Shown here: one piece after another, positions 1 to 10,072 of the stretch
Numbering within the stretch: position 1 is the stretch's first letter
Layout: each line of letters starts with the position of its first letter
NCBI GenBank assembly: GCA_016125455.1
Contig: WGLS01000001.1
Location: forward strand, 372,001-436,000
DNA from: Alphaproteobacteria bacterium
GTDB lineage: Bacteria; Pseudomonadota; Alphaproteobacteria; Caulobacterales; Parvularculaceae
Length of the DNA stretch: 64,000 nucleotides
Direction of reading: 5' to 3'
Program-made: the position numbers and the translations under genes
Notes under the pieces: model-generated
What the model saw: the letters and a program-made list of their open reading frames with translations, nothing else
What the model was told of the DNA's origin: nothing
Database searches by the model: none

Positions 1-248
1 ACCTCGATGCCGCTCGAAAACACCGTGGACGCCCTGACCCTGATCTCGGCGTCAAGATCGCCCTTGACCTGCTCGTCGGAGACGCCGACCACGCCAGACG
101 CTTCGCCGGAAACGTCGAACTCGACCGGGTCAGCGGCAAGCGCCGGCGATGCAGAGGCGCCGGCGATCGCGAAAGCGGCGCAGGCGCAAAGGAGCGCACT
201 ACGCGCCGCGCCGCCTGCCGTCCCGCCGAATGTCCGCCGCCTTTTCAC
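1..248 (-). CDS. N-terminal part of a secreted outer-membrane porin-like protein (partial)
   Basis: The gene runs off the left edge, so only about 82 residues are visible. I start it at a GTG at 248 because the same frame has a TAG 24 bases upstream; a TTG at 257 is the only other choice. It opens with a charged KRRR segment, a hydrophobic stretch and an ALAA-D signal-peptidase site. The mature start (AADPVEFDVSGEASGVVG...) then alternates acidic and aliphatic residues, as in the first strands of alphaproteobacterial porins. The porin call rests on this short segment and on the same neighbour seen upstream of DUF3576-leuS in relatives. It is inference. Confidence 0.5.
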   Translation of the reverse strand, partial: MKRRRTFGGTAGGAARSALLCACAAFAIAGASASPALAADPVEFDVSGEASGVVGVSDEQVKGDLDAEIRVRASTVFSSGIE

Positions 249-551
249 GACTGCCAATCCCGACCGCTATCGCCTGATACTAACAAACTTCAGGCGCATG
301 AGTAATGCGCCACAATATTTCTGGCCGATCCTTACGGCTCGTTAAACGACGCCGGAACCAGACAGATCGGACTCGAAAGTTGCCTTCCGGCGACACTTAC
401 CGGAAAGATTGACCCGGTTTTGCCTTCTCTACCTATGGAGGGTAAAAATCCGCGGTCAAGCCAGACCGGCCGGCGCGGTTGTGTAATCGCCGGTTTGTGG
501 TAGCAATGCCACTCTCGCCCAGGCTGGGCGGCCTAGATTATTCTGGTTTTC
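249..551. other. Divergent intergenic region between porin-like gene and DUF3576 gene
   Basis: About 300 bases with no convincing gene. A short plus-strand reading frame covers the porin start in the wrong strand and is a shadow. On the minus strand a possible -35 TTACTC and -10 TAGTAT with a 17-base spacer lie just upstream of the GTG start. An inverted repeat overlaps the -35 side. For the plus strand I see only a weak TTGACC element at 409-414. Confidence 0.4.
293..311. promoter_or_regulatory. Inverted repeat upstream of porin-like gene
   Basis: Perfect 7-base arms GGCGCAT and ATGCGCC are separated by GAGTA. It overlaps the -35 side of the likely minus-strand promoter of the porin-like gene, so it could be an operator or a transcript hairpin. 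No regulator can be named. Confidence 0.35.
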
Positions 552-1013
552 ATGAACAGATTCAAATCGTTAACAGCACTGTGGTTCGCCTGCGGCGCCG
601 CCCTGCTCGCAGCGTGCGCAAGCGGCGCCTCGGAAAACCGGGACGAGCCGCTTGCCGGGTATGCGCTCGGCGACCGAACCGGGCAGGCAAGCACGGTCAA
701 CCGCTATCTCTGGGCCGCCTCCCTTGAGACGCTCGATTTCTTGCCGGTGTTTCAGGCGGACCCAATTGCAGGCCTTATCATCACTGACTGGTACGCCGAT
801 CCGCGGAGCCCGCAGGAACGGTTCAAGGTATCGGTCTACATCCTAGACAAGGCCCTGCGTGCGGACGCCCTGCGGGTATCAGTCTTCAAGCAGGCGCAGA
901 ACCTTGAAGGCCAGTGGATCGACTCGACCGTGAACCCGGCCACCGGTCGTGAGATCGAGAATTCCATCCTGACGCGCGCGCGCCAGCTTCGCCTTAACCA
1001 ACTCGACGAGTAG
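552..1013 (+). CDS. DUF3576 lipoprotein
   Basis: A 153-residue protein with a hydrophobic signal segment ending in an ALLAAC lipobox, so a lipid-anchored envelope protein. The conserved body (NRYLWAASLETLDFLPV, ITDWYADP, ERFKVSVYIL, ENSILTRARQLR) matches the DUF3576 family as I recall it. That family commonly sits directly before leuS in alphaproteobacteria, exactly as here. Function is unknown; position next to leuS-lptE hints at envelope biogenesis, but this is only context. Confidence 0.85.
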   Translation: MNRFKSLTALWFACGAALLAACASGASENRDEPLAGYALGDRTGQASTVNRYLWAASLETLDFLPVFQADPIAGLIITDWYADPRSPQERFKVSVYILDKALRADALRVSVFKQAQNLEGQWIDSTVNPATGREIENSILTRARQLRLNQLDE

Positions 1014-1114
1014 CCGAGCCGACGCGTTGGGCGTCGATCGCCGCTTGACGCGACCTCCGGAAGCTGCGGCGATGACCCTTTCTCGGTCGATCGCTTTAGA
1101 AAGTGCTTTCCCGG

Positions 1115-3697
1115 ATGTCCCGCTACAACCCCAAGTCCGTCGAACCGAAATGGCGCGACCGCTGGCGCGACAGCGATGCGTTCCTGACGAGAAGCGATCG
1201 CTCCAAGCCAAAGTACTACGTGCTGGAGATGTTCCCATACCCGTCGGGACGCATCCACATCGGCCATGTTCGCAACTACGCCATGGGCGACGTGATCGCC
1301 CGCTACAAGCGCGCGCGCGGATTCAACGTCCTGCACCCCATGGGCTGGGACGCATTCGGGATGCCGGCGGAAAACGCCGCGATGCAGACCGGCCGGCATC
1401 CGGCGGATTGGACCTACAAGAACATCGACGACATGCGCGGCCAGCTGCAGCGCATGGGACTGTCGATAGACTGGTCGCGCGAATTCGCCACCTGCGACGC
1501 CAGCTACTACCGCCACCAGCAGAAGCTCTTCCTCGATTTCTGGCGCGACGGCCTCGTCGAGCGGCGCGAAAGTTCGGTCAACTGGGATCCGGTCGATCAG
1601 ACCGTGCTCGCCAACGAGCAGGTGATCGACGGCAAGGGTTGGCGGTCGGGCGCGCCGGTCGAGCGACGCAAGCTCTCACAGTGGTTCCTGAAGATCACGG
1701 ACCACGCCGAAGATCTCCTCGCGGCGTTGGAAGACGGCCGTCTCGACGGCTGGCCGGACAATGTCCGCCTGATGCAGCGCAACTGGATCGGAAAGTCCAA
1801 AGGCCTGAAGATGCGCTTTGACTTCGCGGGCGCGAAGGCCCCGAACGGCGCGTCGGACGTTGAAATCTACACAACCCGGCCGGACACGCTCTACGGCGCA
1901 AGCTTTATCGCGATGGCGCCGGATCATCCGATCGCCCAGAGCTTCGCCAAAGAGGACGCCTCGCTGAGAAAGTTCATCACCGAGTGCGAAAAAGTCGGCA
2001 CCTCCGAGGAGGCGATCGAGAAGGCCGAAAAGCTCGGCCACAGACTGCCGCTCGAGGCCAGTCATCCGTTCCGGGAAGACCTGAAACTTCCCGTCTACGT
2101 CGCGAATTTCGTTCTCATGCATTATGGCTCCGGCGCGATCTTCGGCTGCCCGGCCCATGACCAGCGCGACCTTGATTTCGCCCGCAAGTACGGGCTATCC
2201 GTCACGCCGGTCGTCCTCCCGCCGGACGCAGACCCGGCCGCCTTCGAGATCGCCGACGAAGCCTATGTCGGCCCCGGAAACCTCTACAATTCCGGTTTTC
2301 TTGATGGCTTGGGCGTCGAAGACGGCATTCGCGCCGCTATTGAGCGCATCGAAAAAATGGGCAAGGGCGCGGCGACGACGAACTGGCGCCTGCGGGACTG
2401 GGGCGTCTCGCGCCAGCGGTACTGGGGCTGCCCGATTCCGGCGATCCATTGCGACAAATGCGGCGTTGTTCCGGTCCCGGAGGACCAGCTGCCCGTCGAG
2501 CTGCCGAAGGTCGACGCGAAAGAGTTTCAGGTTCCCGGGAACCCGCTCGACCGCGCGACCGACTGGAAGACCGTCGCCTGTCCGTCCTGCGGCGGAACCG
2601 CCCGACGCGAAACTGACACCTTCGACACGTTCGTCGATTCCAGCTGGTATTTCGCCCGCTTCGCCGCAGCGCGCGAGGATGCGCCGGTCGACAAGGGCGA
2701 GGCGGACTACTGGCTGCCCGTCGACCAGTACATCGGCGGCGTCGAACACGCGATCCTGCATCTTCTTTATGCGCGCTATTTTACCCGGGCGATGCGCAAG
2801 ACCGGCCATCTGTCGCTCGACGAGCCCTTCGCAAACCTGTTCACGCAGGGCATGGTCGTGCATGCGACGTACAGGGATGAAAACGGCGAATGGATTTTTC
2901 CCGAGTGCGTGCGACGGGACGGCGATCGCTTCGCGCATATTGATGATGGTCGACCAATCACGGTTGGTCCCATCGAAAAAATGTCCAAGTCGAAGCGCAA
3001 CGTCGTCGCGCCGGAGGACATCGCCGACCAGTACGGCGCGGACGCCGCGCGCTGGTTCATGCTGTCGGATTCCCCGCCGGAGCGCGACGTCGAGTGGACG
3101 GACGCCGGCGTCGCCGGCGCATGGAAGCTCGTCAATCGCATCTGGGAGACCGTCGAGCCGCACGCCAGCGCGCTGGCGAACGGCGCTCCGGCGATTCCCG
3201 CCTCGCTTGATGAGCAGAGCCTCGTTCTTCGCCGCGCGACCCACGGCGCGATTGACGGCGTCACCGGCGATATTGAGGGCTTTCGGTTCAACAAGGCGAT
3301 CGCCCGTGTTTATGAGTTCCTCAATGCCATCAAGAAGGCTGACGCCGCAGCGGCGCCGGCCCGGATAGAGGCACTGTCGGCGCTCGTCAGGCTCATCGCG
3401 CCGTTCATCCCGCACCTCGCCGAAGAGTGCTGGGAGTCGCTTGGCGGCGACGGTTTTGTCTGCGACGCGCCCTGGCCCGAAGCGGAGCCGACGCTTCTGA
3501 AGCGCGATCTCGTCACGCTGCCCGTCCAGGTGAACGGCAAACGCCGCGGCGAGGTGAATGTGGCCGCCAACGCTGCGCCTGCGGACATCGAGGCGGCAGC
3601 GCTCGCGCTTGACGACGTAAAGCGCTTCACAGACGGCCTGACCATCCGCAAGGTCGTTGTAGTGCCCGGGCGGATTGTTAATGTCGTCGTCGGTTAA
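1115..3697 (+). CDS. leuS: Leucyl-tRNA synthetase
   Basis: Class I aminoacyl-tRNA synthetase charging tRNA-Leu in the cytoplasm. The HIGH signature is in [15 protein letters not shown] near residue 45 and the KMSKS signature is in KMSKSKRN near residue 625. The CP1 editing domain is marked by [12 protein letters not shown] near residue 250. A zinc-ribbon-like CDKCG...CPSCGG pair follows. Length of 860 residues is normal for the bacterial form. I chose the ATG at 1115; an in-frame GTG at 1103 would add four residues. It leads a plus-strand run with lptE and holA. Confidence 0.98.
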   Translation: MSRYNPKSVEPKWRDRWRDSDAFLTRSDRSKPKYYVLEMFPYPSGRIHIGHVRNYAMGDVIARYKRARGFNVLHPMGWDAFGMPAENAAMQTGRHPADWTYKNIDDMRGQLQRMGLSIDWSREFATCDASYYRHQQKLFLDFWRDGLVERRESSVNWDPVDQTVLANEQVIDGKGWRSGAPVERRKLSQWFLKITDHAEDLLAALEDGRLDGWPDNVRLMQRNWIGKSKGLKMRFDFAGAKAPNGASDVEIYTTRPDTLYGASFIAMAPDHPIAQSFAKEDASLRKFITECEKVGTSEEAIEKAEKLGHRLPLEASHPFREDLKLPVYVANFVLMHYGSGAIFGCPAHDQRDLDFARKYGLSVTPVVLPPDADPAAFEIADEAYVGPGNLYNSGFLDGLGVEDGIRAAIERIEKMGKGAATTNWRLRDWGVSRQRYWGCPIPAIHCDKCGVVPVPEDQLPVELPKVDAKEFQVPGNPLDRATDWKTVACPSCGGTARRETDTFDTFVDSSWYFARFAAAREDAPVDKGEADYWLPVDQYIGGVEHAILHLLYARYFTRAMRKTGHLSLDEPFANLFTQGMVVHATYRDENGEWIFPECVRRDGDRFAHIDDGRPITVGPIEKMSKSKRNVVAPEDIADQYGADAARWFMLSDSPPERDVEWTDAGVAGAWKLVNRIWETVEPHASALANGAPAIPASLDEQSLVLRRATHGAIDGVTGDIEGFRFNKAIARVYEFLNAIKKADAAAAPARIEALSALVRLIAPFIPHLAEECWESLGGDGFVCDAPWPEAEPTLLKRDLVTLPVQVNGKRRGEVNVAANAAPADIEAAALALDDVKRFTDGLTIRKVVVVPGRIVNVVVG

Positions 3698-3709
3698 CGG
3701 GAGACGTAC

Positions 3710-4384
3710 ATGCATGGGATACGCCGTCTCGCAATGCTGATCGCGCTGTCGCCGTTGATTGCCGGCGCCGCCGGATGCGGGTTCCAGCCGCTCTATGCGT
3801 CGGCGGACCCGAACCGGTCGACCAGCGCAGCGGACATGCGCCTCGTCGGCGTCGCCGGTCGCGAACTCCTCGCCGACGCGATCCGCGACGCATTCGATCG
3901 ACGCACGATTGGCGCCGGCGAACCCATTTACGATCTCAGCATCTCGGCGCGCGAACTCGCCCAGCCCCTCGCCGTCCAGATCGATGCGACGGTGACGCGG
4001 TTCAACTATCAGATTGTCGGGCGATACACGCTGACCGATACGCGCACGCGGGAAACGGTTTCCGGCGCGGTCACGTCGATTGCATCATTCAACGTCGTGA
4101 CGTCGCAGTTCTCCACGGTCGTCGCGGAGCCGGCAACGCGCGAGAAAGCGGCGCGGCAGCTCATCAGCCAGATTGAACGTGATGCGTTGTTGAAGCTGTC
4201 CCGCTCGCGCAAACCGTCGACGGCGGAAGACGACGCGATTCTCGATGATCCGGGAACGCCTGATCGTCTCGAGCCGCCTGCCCCGCGCGATGACGGCATC
4301 TACCTCATCGACGACGAGGCCGCCGATGTGTGGCGCGAGTACTCGAACGAAGGGGCGGCGTCGACAGTCCCGGACGAGGAATAG
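3710..4384 (+). CDS. lptE: LPS assembly lipoprotein LptE
   Basis: A 224-residue outer-membrane lipoprotein that plugs the LptD barrel in lipopolysaccharide export. The signal segment ends in IAGAAGC and is followed by the family hallmark CGFQPLYA. The central part has the expected alternating beta pattern (YQIVGRYTLTD, VTSIASFNVVTSQFSTVVAE) and the ARQLISQIERDALLKLS helix. The C-terminal 50 residues are acidic and probably disordered. It starts 12 bases after leuS with a GGGAG ribosome site and is followed 7 bases later by holA, a conserved trio. Confidence 0.9.
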   Translation: MHGIRRLAMLIALSPLIAGAAGCGFQPLYASADPNRSTSAADMRLVGVAGRELLADAIRDAFDRRTIGAGEPIYDLSISARELAQPLAVQIDATVTRFNYQIVGRYTLTDTRTRETVSGAVTSIASFNVVTSQFSTVVAEPATREKAARQLISQIERDALLKLSRSRKPSTAEDDAILDDPGTPDRLEPPAPRDDGIYLIDDEAADVWREYSNEGAASTVPDEE

Positions 4385-4391
4385 CCTCGCC

Positions 4392-5459
4392 GTGACGGCC
4401 CTGAAGTCGAACGCGCTGGAGAGGTTCATCAAGGCGCCGGCGGTCGACATCGCCGCAGCGCTCGTCTTCGGCCCCGATGCAGGACTTGTGCGGGAGCGCG
4501 CGCACGCTATCGCCGTCAATGTCGTTCCCGATGTGAACGACCCGTTCAATGCGATTGAATTTACCGACCAGGACTTAAAAGGCGACCCGGCGCAGCTTGC
4601 CGACGAAGCAGCGGCGCTGTCGTTTCTTGGCGGCCGCCGCTTGATCCGGGTACGAACCGCAGGCGATGGAGCGTTTGAGGCTGCGAAGCGCCTGATCGAT
4701 GGCGTCGACGGCGGCCATGTAAAGTCGAATGCGCTTGTCGTGATAGAGGCGGGCGATCTCGCGAAGACGTCGCGCTTGAGAAGGCTGTTCGACGCTGCGA
4801 AGCATGCGGTGAGCATTGCGTGTTATGAAGACAAGCCGGAAGATCTCGCAGCCCTTGCCGTGGCGATGGCCGCGAAGGAAGGGCTGAAGTTCGAGACGGA
4901 CGCCCTTGAGTTCGCTGTTTCCCTGCTTGGCGCGGACCGCGGGATTAGCCGGTCGGAGCTCGAAAAGCTTATCCTGTTCGTCGGCCCGGCGGAAACTGAC
5001 CGATCCACAATTACGATTTGTGCGGATGATGTCAGAGCGTGCCTGGTGGATAGCGAGGATGAGGCGCTGCACGAAGCGGCGGCCGCGGCGCTGAACGGCG
5101 ACGCCCGCGCCCTTGCGGCGTCGCTTCGGCGGCTGTCGGCCGGCGGCGCCAGCGAGGTTGGGCTGGTGAGGGCGTTGCAGCGGGAGGTAACGCGACTTTC
5201 CTTCGCGCAGAATGCGATCGCCGACGGCGCATCGCCGCGCGACGCCATGCAGAAACTGCGCCCGCCAGTGTTTTATGGGGACCAACGAGCGTTTTCGCAA
5301 AGGCTGAAGGTCTGGTCCCGGGCGCGTCTCGCCGCAGCGAGCGATATGCTGCTAGAGGCGGAGGCCGGCGCAAAAGCGACGGGCGCGCCTGGTCGCGCCA
5401 TTGTGGAACGCGCGGCGCTTCGCCTTGCCGCCCTGGCGGGCGATCGTGGCGAACGCTAG
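4392..5459 (+). CDS. holA: DNA polymerase III delta subunit
   Basis: Clamp-loader delta subunit, which opens the beta sliding clamp. Typical sequence: VFGPDAGLVRERAHAIA near the N-terminus, SFLGGRRLIRVR, EAGDLAKTSRLRRLFD and SLLGADRGISRSELEKL. Length of 355 residues fits. The reading frame stays open further upstream, but a GTG at 4392 just after the lptE stop gives the usual short N-terminus. Its TAG stop shares a CTAG palindrome with the stop of convergent parB. Confidence 0.93.
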   Translation: MTALKSNALERFIKAPAVDIAAALVFGPDAGLVRERAHAIAVNVVPDVNDPFNAIEFTDQDLKGDPAQLADEAAALSFLGGRRLIRVRTAGDGAFEAAKRLIDGVDGGHVKSNALVVIEAGDLAKTSRLRRLFDAAKHAVSIACYEDKPEDLAALAVAMAAKEGLKFETDALEFAVSLLGADRGISRSELEKLILFVGPAETDRSTITICADDVRACLVDSEDEALHEAAAAALNGDARALAASLRRLSAGGASEVGLVRALQREVTRLSFAQNAIADGASPRDAMQKLRPPVFYGDQRAFSQRLKVWSRARLAAASDMLLEAEAGAKATGAPGRAIVERAALRLAALAGDRGER

Positions 5460-6463
5460 ACGCCGGTTCCCATCAACCGGCGCGTGACGTCGTCCAGCTG
5501 GTCAAGGGTCAGGTAGGAAATATGGATCACGCCACCTTTTCCCCTCTCATGGTCGATTGAGACGCTGAGACCAAGAGCGGCGGCGAGGTCGGTTTCAAGC
5601 GCGCGCGTGTCAGCATCCTTCAGGCGCGCGGCGCCGGCCTTTTGCGCGGTCGTTGACGCGGCATCTTCGGTGACTGGCGACGCCTTTGCGCGGGGTCGGG
5701 AGGTCCCCCCGGACGATTGAACCAGACGTTCAGTATCGCGTACGGAAAGCTCCCGCGACAAGACGATGTCGAGAAGCGCGTCCGGATCCGGCGCGCCAAG
5801 CAACGCTCTGGCGTGGCCCATTGTGATCTCGTTGGTCCGGACTGCGTCGAGGCTCTTCTGCGGCAGGGCGAGGAGCCGCATAATGTTGGCGACGTGACTG
5901 CGCGATTTACCCACGGCCTTCGCAATCTGCTCCTGGGTCCGGCCGTAATGATCGGACAGCCGCTGATAGGCGAGGGCTTCTTCAATGGCATTGAGGTCCA
6001 CGCGCTGGACGTTCTCGATCAGCGCAATCTCGGCCGCCTCTTCATCGGTCAGCTCACGGACGATAACCGGCACTTCATGCAGCTGCGCGCGTTGCGCCGC
6101 GCGCCAGCGCCGCTCGCCAGCGACGATCTCGTAGGCGTTTGCGCCGGTCGGGCGGACGAGAATAGGCTGCAGCATGCCCCGTACACGGATCGACGCGGCA
6201 AGCTCGGCTAGGGCGTCTTCGTTGAAGTACCGCCTTGGCTGGTCGGGATTGGCGTGCAGAAGCTCGATCGGCAAAGTCGCCGAAGGTCTCCCAGGCTGGC
6301 CGGGGGACGTTTTCGCCTTGTCGACGCCCTGCCCGCTCGTTTCATCTTTCAGGATTGCCGCGGAAGCGTCGCCGAGCAGCGCATCGAGCCCGCGGCCAAG
6401 ACCAACGCGGGATCCGCGCGATGCGTCTGTCGATCGTCCGCTCTTCTTCGCCATCGCAGTCAT
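5456..6463 (-). CDS. parB: Chromosome partitioning protein ParB
   Basis: CTP-dependent DNA clamp that loads at parS and spreads, forming the partition complex moved by ParA. Visible parts: N-terminal LGRGLDALLGD (ParA-interacting region), NPDQPRRYF, the CTP-binding GERRWRAAQ box, ENVQRVDLN, and a helix-turn-helix at EQIAKAVGKSRSHVANIMR that reads parS. The ATG at 6463 has GGAG seven bases upstream; an inner ATG at 6454 is the alternative. Length is 335 residues. It follows parA by 13 bases, and the expected parS targets lie 1.4-4 kb away. Confidence 0.97.
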   Translation of the reverse strand: MTAMAKKSGRSTDASRGSRVGLGRGLDALLGDASAAILKDETSGQGVDKAKTSPGQPGRPSATLPIELLHANPDQPRRYFNEDALAELAASIRVRGMLQPILVRPTGANAYEIVAGERRWRAAQRAQLHEVPVIVRELTDEEAAEIALIENVQRVDLNAIEEALAYQRLSDHYGRTQEQIAKAVGKSRSHVANIMRLLALPQKSLDAVRTNEITMGHARALLGAPDPDALLDIVLSRELSVRDTERLVQSSGGTSRPRAKASPVTEDAASTTAQKAGAARLKDADTRALETDLAAALGLSVSIDHERGKGGVIHISYLTLDQLDDVTRRLMGTGV

Positions 6464-6476
6464 CTTTCTGCTCCGA

Positions 6477-7274
6477 TCAAGCCGCCCGACGGGCTCGCTT
6501 TTCGCGCTCGATAACTTCGCTCGCCAAACGCACATAGGCCTTGCTGCCCGCACACTTCAGGTCATAGAGCAGCGCGGGAACGCCGTGGGACGGGGCCTCT
6601 GACACCCGGACATTGCGCGGAATTACCGTCCGATAGACCTTTTCCTTCAGGTGCGCGCGTACGTCGTCCTCGACTTGTTGCGACAGCCTGTTCCGGCGGT
6701 CATGCATGGTCAGCACGACGCCCTGAAGCTCAAGGCCGGTATTGATCCGTTCCTGGACAGTCCGGATTGTCCTCAGTATCTGGCTGAGGCCTTCCAGCGC
6801 GAAGAACTCGCACTGCAGCGGAATGATCACTGCGTTGGAAGCCGCCAATGCATTAATCGTCAGCATACTGAGGGATGGCGGACAGTCGATGAGGATGTAC
6901 GTCAGCGCCGGGCCGGCGGCCATGAATTCGCCGATTGCGTCAGATAGCCTGAAGTGTCGCCGGTCTGCGCCCAGAAGCTCCGCTTCCGCGCCCGCAAGAT
7001 CGACACCCGCCGGCGCAATCGAGAGGCCCGGAATGCCGGTCTCCCGCATCGCATCCGCGAGGCGCGCCTCGCCCATTATGACGTCATAAGTCGACACCGC
7101 CCTGTCGGCGGATGCGAGTCCGAGCCCGGTTGATGCATTCCCCTGGGGATCGAGATCGAGAATGGCGACTTTCTCGCCGACGGCGGCGAGCGCCGTGGCA
7201 AGATTGATCGCAGTCGTCGTCTTGCCAACGCCGCCCTTCTGGTTCGCGATGGCGAGGACTCGAGGTTGGGTCAC
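6477..7274 (-). CDS. parA: Chromosome partitioning ATPase ParA
   Basis: Walker-type ATPase that forms a nucleoid-bound gradient and pulls ParB-parS complexes. The deviant Walker A motif is NQKGGVGKTTTAINLA starting near residue 11. Other motifs are ILDLDPQGNASTGLG, LIDCPPSLSMLTINAL and a C-terminal RNVRVSEAPSHGVP. Length of 265 residues is standard. It is co-oriented with rsmG upstream (52-base gap) and parB downstream. Confidence 0.98.
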   Translation of the reverse strand: MTQPRVLAIANQKGGVGKTTTAINLATALAAVGEKVAILDLDPQGNASTGLGLASADRAVSTYDVIMGEARLADAMRETGIPGLSIAPAGVDLAGAEAELLGADRRHFRLSDAIGEFMAAGPALTYILIDCPPSLSMLTINALAASNAVIIPLQCEFFALEGLSQILRTIRTVQERINTGLELQGVVLTMHDRRNRLSQQVEDDVRAHLKEKVYRTVIPRNVRVSEAPSHGVPALLYDLKCAGSKAYVRLASEVIEREKRARRAA

Positions 7275-7326
7275 GGCGATCTTCCAGTCAGCTACCCGGC
7301 GGCCCGAATCCGGCCCCTGTCGATCG

Positions 7327-7959
7327 CTAGCCTGATTTGCGCGCGAGGTCCCGCACGATCAGAATTTGCGAGCCGGACCGGGTCAGACTCTCACGGCTCT
7401 CGACCGCCATACGCCAAGATTTTGTGGCTTCCGTCAATTCTTCTTCTACATCTTGTCCCTTTGGAAAGATACAGACAGTTTTCCCGGTGACGAATGGCGC
7501 GGCGTAGCCAAGCAAAGTCGGCAGGCTGGCCAAGGCGCGCGCAGTGATAATGTCTGCTGGCGCCGGCACGATGGATTCTATTCGCCCGGCGATGATGGAC
7601 ACGCTCGAAAGGGCCATTTCCTCCGCCGCGGACTTCAGGAAGGCTGCCTTTTTGCCGGTCGACTCCACAAGGGTGGTCGTCACGCCCCTGGGCGCAAGGA
7701 GCGCAGCGAGGATGAGACCAGGAAATCCTGCGCCGCTGCCAAGATCAACAAGGCTTCGGGCATTGACCGGCGCGAAGTTGGCGAGTTGAGCGGAGTCACG
7801 GAAGTGGCGCTCCCATCGCTCATCAAGGGTCGATCGGGCGACAAGATTCATGGTCGCTGCGGTGCGCATGAAAGCCCGGTCAAACGCTTCAATCCGCAGC
7901 ATCGTTTCACGTGGAACGCGAAATTCATGTTCGAAGTCAGCGGGCCCGTAGGCTTTCAT
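7327..7959 (-). CDS. rsmG: 16S rRNA (guanine527-N7) methyltransferase
   Basis: SAM-dependent methyltransferase of the GidB family modifying G527 in 16S rRNA. The SAM loop is LVDLGSGAGFPGLILA near residue 71, preceded by the family segment NLVARSTLDERWERHFRDS. ITARALASLPTLLGYA follows. Length of 210 residues is normal. The sequence encoding VPRETM near the N-terminus contains a parS-like palindrome. It lies between mnmG and parA as in most ori-proximal alphaproteobacterial clusters. Confidence 0.96.
   Translation of the reverse strand: MKAYGPADFEHEFRVPRETMLRIEAFDRAFMRTAATMNLVARSTLDERWERHFRDSAQLANFAPVNARSLVDLGSGAGFPGLILAALLAPRGVTTTLVESTGKKAAFLKSAAEEMALSSVSIIAGRIESIVPAPADIITARALASLPTLLGYAAPFVTGKTVCIFPKGQDVEEELTEATKSWRMAVESRESLTRSGSQILIVRDLARKSG
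7903..7918. promoter_or_regulatory. parS: parS-like site 1 (in rsmG)
   Basis: CGTTTCACGTGGAACG, 13 of 16 identical to the general parS consensus TGTTTCACGTGAAACA, with the CACGTG core intact. Lies inside rsmG. Confidence 0.75.
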
Positions 7960-7989
7960 CTTGGGCTCCGATCAGCCTCTACGAGAGGC

Positions 7990-9903
7990 TCAAACTGCCT
8001 TGCGCGCCTCGCGCTTCTTGACCCAGGCGAGAATAACAGCGAGCGCCGCGGGCGTTACGCCTTCAATCCGGCCTGCCTGGCCGAGCGTTTGGGGCCTGAT
8101 ATCCGAGAGGCGAAGCCGGATTTCAGTCGAAAGACCGTCCATGCGCTCGTAAGGAATATCTTTGGGCAAAGCGAGGCTTTCGTCCTTGCGAAACGCGACA
8201 ATGTCGGCTTCCTGCCGGTCGACATAGCCGGCGTAAATCGCATCAATTTCCAGTTGTTCGATCACAGTCGGATCGAAGTCGGCGAACGCCGGCCAGATCG
8301 CTGAAATTTTGCCGAAGTCCACATCCGGCAAGCTCAACAGGTCGAGAACATCCCGGCGGCGGCCATCCTGATTGATCTTCAGGCCGTGTTTCGCCGCTTC
8401 GCTGGGCGTCAGTGCGTGATCGCGGGCGAACGCGCGGGCCGCTGCCAATGATGCCCGCTTCACGTGAAAAGCTGCGGCCCGGCCAGCCCCGACAAGACCG
8501 ACCCGCTCGCCGACCGGCGTTAGCCGCTGGTCTGCATTGTCGGCCCTCAGGGTCAATCGATACTCGGCCCGGCTTGTGAACATCCGATAGGGTTCGGTCA
8601 CGCCCCGGGTCGTCAGATCGTCAATAAGAACGCCGATATAGGCCTCGGACCGGTCGAGAACAAACTCTGGCGACCCGGCGACCTTGAGCGCGGCATTTGC
8701 CCCGGCCATCAGCCCCTGGGCGGCTGCTTCCTCGTAGCCCGTCGTGCCGTTGATCTGGCCCGCCAGAAAGAGCCCCGGAATCTTCTTGGTTTCGAGGGTC
8801 CGCGTCAGCTCGCGCGGGTCGACATAGTCATATTCAATTGCATAGCCGAACCGCAGGACGCGCGCGCCTTCCAGCCCGTCAATAGTCCGGAGGAACGCCG
8901 ACTGCACGTCTTCAGGCAGCGATGTCGAAATGCCGTTCGGGTAGACGACGTGGCTGTCCAGCCCCTCTGGTTCGAGGAAAATCTGGTGGCTGTCTCGTTC
9001 GGCAAATCGGACGACCTTGTCCTCGATCGACGGGCAATAGCGCGGGCCGCGACCTGAAATAGCGCCGCCGTAAACAGCCGAACGAGAGATGTTGTCCCCA
9101 ATTATTCGGTGGGTTTCACGTGAAGTATGCGTGACCCCGCACGCAATCTGTGGCGTCGTGATCCGATCCGTCAGAAACGAAAACGGGACCGGATTTTCAT
9201 CAGCGGCCTGCATCTCGAGCCGGGGCCAGTCGATGGTCCGGCCATCGAGGCGCGCCGGCGTGCCGGTTTTCAGGCGGCCCATGGCAAAGCCCGCGCCGTA
9301 AAGGCGGTCCGATAGGCCGAGGGCAGGCGGCTCAACCCCGTCTTCACTCCGGGCCCCGCGCGCACGGCCCGCCGGGATGCGCCGATCCCCGATGTGGATC
9401 ATGCCATTCAGAAACGTGCCCGACGTCAGCACGACGGCGCCGGCGAGAAGTTCGCGACCGTCAGCCAGCCGAACGCCTCGCGCCACCCCGGTCATTCCAC
9501 GTGAACCCGAAGCTTCTGGAACGACAATAACGTCCTCGACAGCTCCCTCGACGACCGTCAGGAACTCTTGCTCGACAATAGCATCCTGCATTGCCTCGCG
9601 ATAAAGTCGCCTGTCGGCCTGTGACCGTGGGCCTCGGACGGCGGGCCCCTTGGACCTGTTCAGCAGGCGAAACTGGATGCCCGCGCGGTCGATGATCCGG
9701 CCCATCAGGCCATCGAGCGCGTCAACTTCCCTCACAAGGTGGCCCTTCCCGAGGCCACCAATTGCCGGATTGCATGACATCTCGCCGATCGTCGCCCGTG
9801 AATGAGTGACAAGCGCCGTCGCCGCGCCGAGACGGGCCGCCGCCGCGGCCGCTTCGCAGCCTGCATGGCCGCCGCCAATCACAATGACGTCGAAGGCGTT
9901 CAT
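7990..9903 (-). CDS. mnmG: tRNA uridine-5-carboxymethylaminomethyl modification enzyme MnmG (GidA)
   Basis: FAD enzyme that with MnmE modifies the wobble uridine of certain tRNAs. The dinucleotide-binding motif is [14 protein letters not shown] at the N-terminus. [49 protein letters not shown] and [16 protein letters not shown] are family signatures. The ATG at 9903 has GGAG eight bases upstream, better spaced than the ATG at 9909. Length is 637 residues. Three parS-like palindromes lie within the coding sequence, and it sits between mnmE and rsmG. Confidence 0.98.
   Translation of the reverse strand: MNAFDVIVIGGGHAGCEAAAAAARLGAATALVTHSRATIGEMSCNPAIGGLGKGHLVREVDALDGLMGRIIDRAGIQFRLLNRSKGPAVRGPRSQADRRLYREAMQDAIVEQEFLTVVEGAVEDVIVVPEASGSRGMTGVARGVRLADGRELLAGAVVLTSGTFLNGMIHIGDRRIPAGRARGARSEDGVEPPALGLSDRLYGAGFAMGRLKTGTPARLDGRTIDWPRLEMQAADENPVPFSFLTDRITTPQIACGVTHTSRETHRIIGDNISRSAVYGGAISGRGPRYCPSIEDKVVRFAERDSHQIFLEPEGLDSHVVYPNGISTSLPEDVQSAFLRTIDGLEGARVLRFGYAIEYDYVDPRELTRTLETKKIPGLFLAGQINGTTGYEEAAAQGLMAGANAALKVAGSPEFVLDRSEAYIGVLIDDLTTRGVTEPYRMFTSRAEYRLTLRADNADQRLTPVGERVGLVGAGRAAAFHVKRASLAAARAFARDHALTPSEAAKHGLKINQDGRRRDVLDLLSLPDVDFGKISAIWPAFADFDPTVIEQLEIDAIYAGYVDRQEADIVAFRKDESLALPKDIPYERMDGLSTEIRLRLSDIRPQTLGQAGRIEGVTPAALAVILAWVKKREARKAV
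8456..8471. promoter_or_regulatory. parS: parS-like site 2 (in mnmG)
   Basis: CGCTTCACGTGAAAAG, 12 of 16 identical to the parS consensus. Here the palindrome is read as Phe-His-Val-Lys in MnmG. Confidence 0.6.
9112..9127. promoter_or_regulatory. parS: parS-like site 3 (in mnmG)
   Basis: GGTTTCACGTGAAGTA, 13 of 16 identical to the parS consensus, read as Ser-Arg-Glu in MnmG. Confidence 0.7.
9493..9508. promoter_or_regulatory. parS: parS-like site 4 (in mnmG)
   Basis: CATTCCACGTGAACCC, 11 of 16 identical to the consensus; the weakest of the seven. Inside MnmG, read as Ser-Arg-Gly. Confidence 0.5.
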
Positions 9904-10022
9904 CGCCATCGCTCCGGTTGTCGCGCTTTCGGTCTGCGCTCGCGCCTAATCGCCGCGGACCAAAGCCAACGGCGACGCGGATATAGGGGCCGTCCCTGCC
10001 CTGCGCCAGCAAGCTGTCTGAA

Positions 10023-10038
10023 CTTTTCACGTGAAACA
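10023..10038. promoter_or_regulatory. parS: parS-like site 5 (mnmG-mnmE gap)
   Basis: CTTTTCACGTGAAACA, 14 of 16 identical to the consensus. The only copy in non-coding DNA, in the 169-base gap between mnmE and mnmG. Confidence 0.8.
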
Positions 10039-10072
10039 CGCCTGAGGCAAACCAGCGAAGGTCCAGAGATAG

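Noticed and set aside
2195-3715. Long minus-strand reading frame of 506 codons opposite leuS
   Set aside because: Lies wholly antisense to clear LeuS sequence; high GC leaves long frames open. No family pattern.
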